DNA from: JADKCL01 sp046050405
Lineage (GTDB): Bacteria; Bacteroidota; Bacteroidia; J057; JADKCL01
DNA: 7,413 nt
Direction: 5' to 3'
Assembly (NCBI GenBank): GCA_046050405.1
Contig: JBJOPY010000145.1
Coordinates: 1 to 7,413 of the forward strand
Positions 6,344 to 7,413 of the stretch are shown in pieces. How positions within the stretch are numbered: position 1 is the stretch's first letter; every line of letters starts with the position of its first letter. Both the position numbers and the translations under genes were made by a program. Below the pieces are notes generated by a model. That model ran no database searches, was not told where the DNA came from, and saw only the letters and a list, made by a program, of their open reading frames with translations.

Positions 6344-7413
6344 ATGAAACATGTATTCCTCTCATTTTTGGCTCTATTGCCGTTGTGTATCTTTTCGCAT
6401 GCGGTTGCCCAATCATCGGGAGTAGTGTCTGGCATTGTCTTGGATGAGGAGGGGAGCCCTCTTCCGTTTGCAAATGTATTGCTGTACTCCGTGACGAATT
6501 CTGCGCTCATCAAGGCGGGATTCTCCGGAGAGGATGGGAAGTTCATGCTTGCCCCGGTTCCTGAAGGGCAGTATTGGCTGAAGACGATGTTCACAGGCTA
6601 CAAGTCGGACTCCTCAGCTGCATTCTTTCTGGGGAAAGGCGAACGACATGAGCACCCCGCTGTGAAAATGGTAGAAGTCGGCGCCTCCCTTCAGGAAGTA
6701 GCGCTCACGGCTGAACGTCCCCTCGTGTCCGTGAAGCCTGACATGCTGGTCTTCAACGTCGAGAACACCCCCAACGCCATCGGGGAGAATGCCTTCAATC
6801 TCCTGAGGAAGGCTCCCGGAGTGATGATTGACAACAATGACAATATCAACCTCCTCGGCAAGAGCGGCCTACGCATTTACGTTGACGGCAAGCAATCCCC
6901 CTTGAGCGGAAAGGATCTCGCCAATTTTCTTAAAAGCATCCAAAGCTCTCAGATTGAGTCGTTTGAGATCATCACCAATCCCAGTTCGAAATACGATGCT
7001 GCCGGCAATGCCGGCATCATCGTCATCCGCATGCGCCGCGACAAGTCCCTCGGGGCCAATGCCACCGTCGATCTGGGATATGCGATCGGAATTTACAGCA
7101 AATACAATGGAAGTGCCTCCGCCAACTACCGGAATAGGGATGTGAGCGTTTTCGGATCCTATAGCTATGCCGATGCGAAAAATAGGGAGTTCATGGATTT
7201 CTCCCGCTACCAGGATGGCCTTGCACTCTCGCCCATCAACACGGAAATGGTCTCTCTCAACTTTAACCACAACTTCAGGGCCGGGGCTGATTTCTTTGTC
7301 GGCAAGAAAAGTACACTCGGGGTTTTGACCTCAGGCTTTATTTCCAAGACCATCCATGACAACGTGGCCAGAACCCTCATCAAGCCTGATACGGTCGCCG
7401 CACCAGTGAGCCT
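6344..7413 (+). CDS. Outer-membrane beta-barrel receptor (TonB-receptor-like), 3' end outside the window
   Basis: 356 residues are visible and the frame is open at the right edge. Residues 1-23 form a signal peptide (basic start, hydrophobic core, HAVAQ before the likely cut). A carboxypeptidase-regulatory-like beta-sandwich follows (about 26-110), with GIVLDEEGSPLPFANVLLY and the downstream GxFxLAPVPxGxYxL pattern. A plug-like domain (about 125-230) has ENAFNLLRKAPGVMIDNNDN, LRIYVDGKQSPLSGKDL and FEIITNPSSKYDAAGNAGII, the signature of Bacteroidota outer-membrane beta-barrel proteins of the OMP_b-brl_3 type. Barrel strands begin near 238. Such proteins are usually close to 800 residues, so a little under half is seen. 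They sit in the outer membrane; substrates are mostly unknown and TonB coupling is not certain. ATG 6344 is chosen because the signal peptide begins there. No other gene within the window forms an operon with it. Confidence 0.92.
   Translation, partial: MKHVFLSFLALLPLCIFSHAVAQSSGVVSGIVLDEEGSPLPFANVLLYSVTNSALIKAGFSGEDGKFMLAPVPEGQYWLKTMFTGYKSDSSAAFFLGKGERHEHPAVKMVEVGASLQEVALTAERPLVSVKPDMLVFNVENTPNAIGENAFNLLRKAPGVMIDNNDNINLLGKSGLRIYVDGKQSPLSGKDLANFLKSIQSSQIESFEIITNPSSKYDAAGNAGIIVIRMRRDKSLGANATVDLGYAIGIYSKYNGSASANYRNRDVSVFGSYSYADAKNREFMDFSRYQDGLALSPINTEMVSLNFNHNFRAGADFFVGKKSTLGVLTSGFISKTIHDNVARTLIKPDTVAAPVS

Noticed and set aside
1..7413. CRISPR arrays, tRNA or rRNA genes, insertion-sequence ends
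   Set aside because: No regularly spaced repeats, cloverleaf-like segments, rRNA-like stretches or transposase motifs were seen on either strand.

Overview
The window looks like chromosomal DNA of a Bacteroidota bacterium, probably of the Cytophagia/Saprospiria kind (about 50% GC by eye; genus not determinable). The basis is gene content: a PorX-type response regulator with a PglZ domain, a tsaE-alanine dehydrogenase pair, an outer-membrane beta-barrel receptor with a carboxypeptidase-like N-terminal domain, and a type IX secretion (T9SS) sorting-domain relic. Several starts are preceded by the Bacteroidota -7 promoter element TAnnTTTG, and Shine-Dalgarno sites are weak or absent.

Layout. 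Positions 1-1734 (minus strand) hold a tight operon reading tsaE, then an alanine dehydrogenase-like gene, then the first codons of a third gene leaving the window. tsaE has its own well-formed promoter at 1757-1787. Positions 1864-3429 (minus) hold porX, the T9SS regulator, with all receiver and phosphodiesterase residues intact. A spacer of about 245 bp separates it from a divergent HD-domain phosphohydrolase gene (plus strand). The open frame of that gene begins at 3589, but a -7 element inside it argues for a GTG start at 3676.

Positions 4897-5541 look at first like a gene-poor gap. On the minus strand they hold what I read as a wrecked T9SS cargo gene: a signal peptide broken by a one-base frameshift in a T run, a short mature segment, and in another frame a C-terminal sorting domain. 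The rest of the gap is unexplained GC-rich sequence. Positions 5542-6000 (plus) encode a small GreA/GreB-fold protein with its own promoter element. After a 343-bp gap with self-complementary segments, an outer-membrane beta-barrel protein gene starts at 6344 and runs off the right edge.

How they fit together: TsaE serves tRNA t6A synthesis, the dehydrogenase links alanine and pyruvate if active, and the HD protein probably hydrolyses a nucleotide. PorX controls the T9SS, whose cargo carries sorting domains like the relic found nearby. No complete new defence or mobile system was found. The most notable items are the cargo-gene relic, the Gre-like factor, and the His-to-Asn change in the dehydrogenase-like protein.
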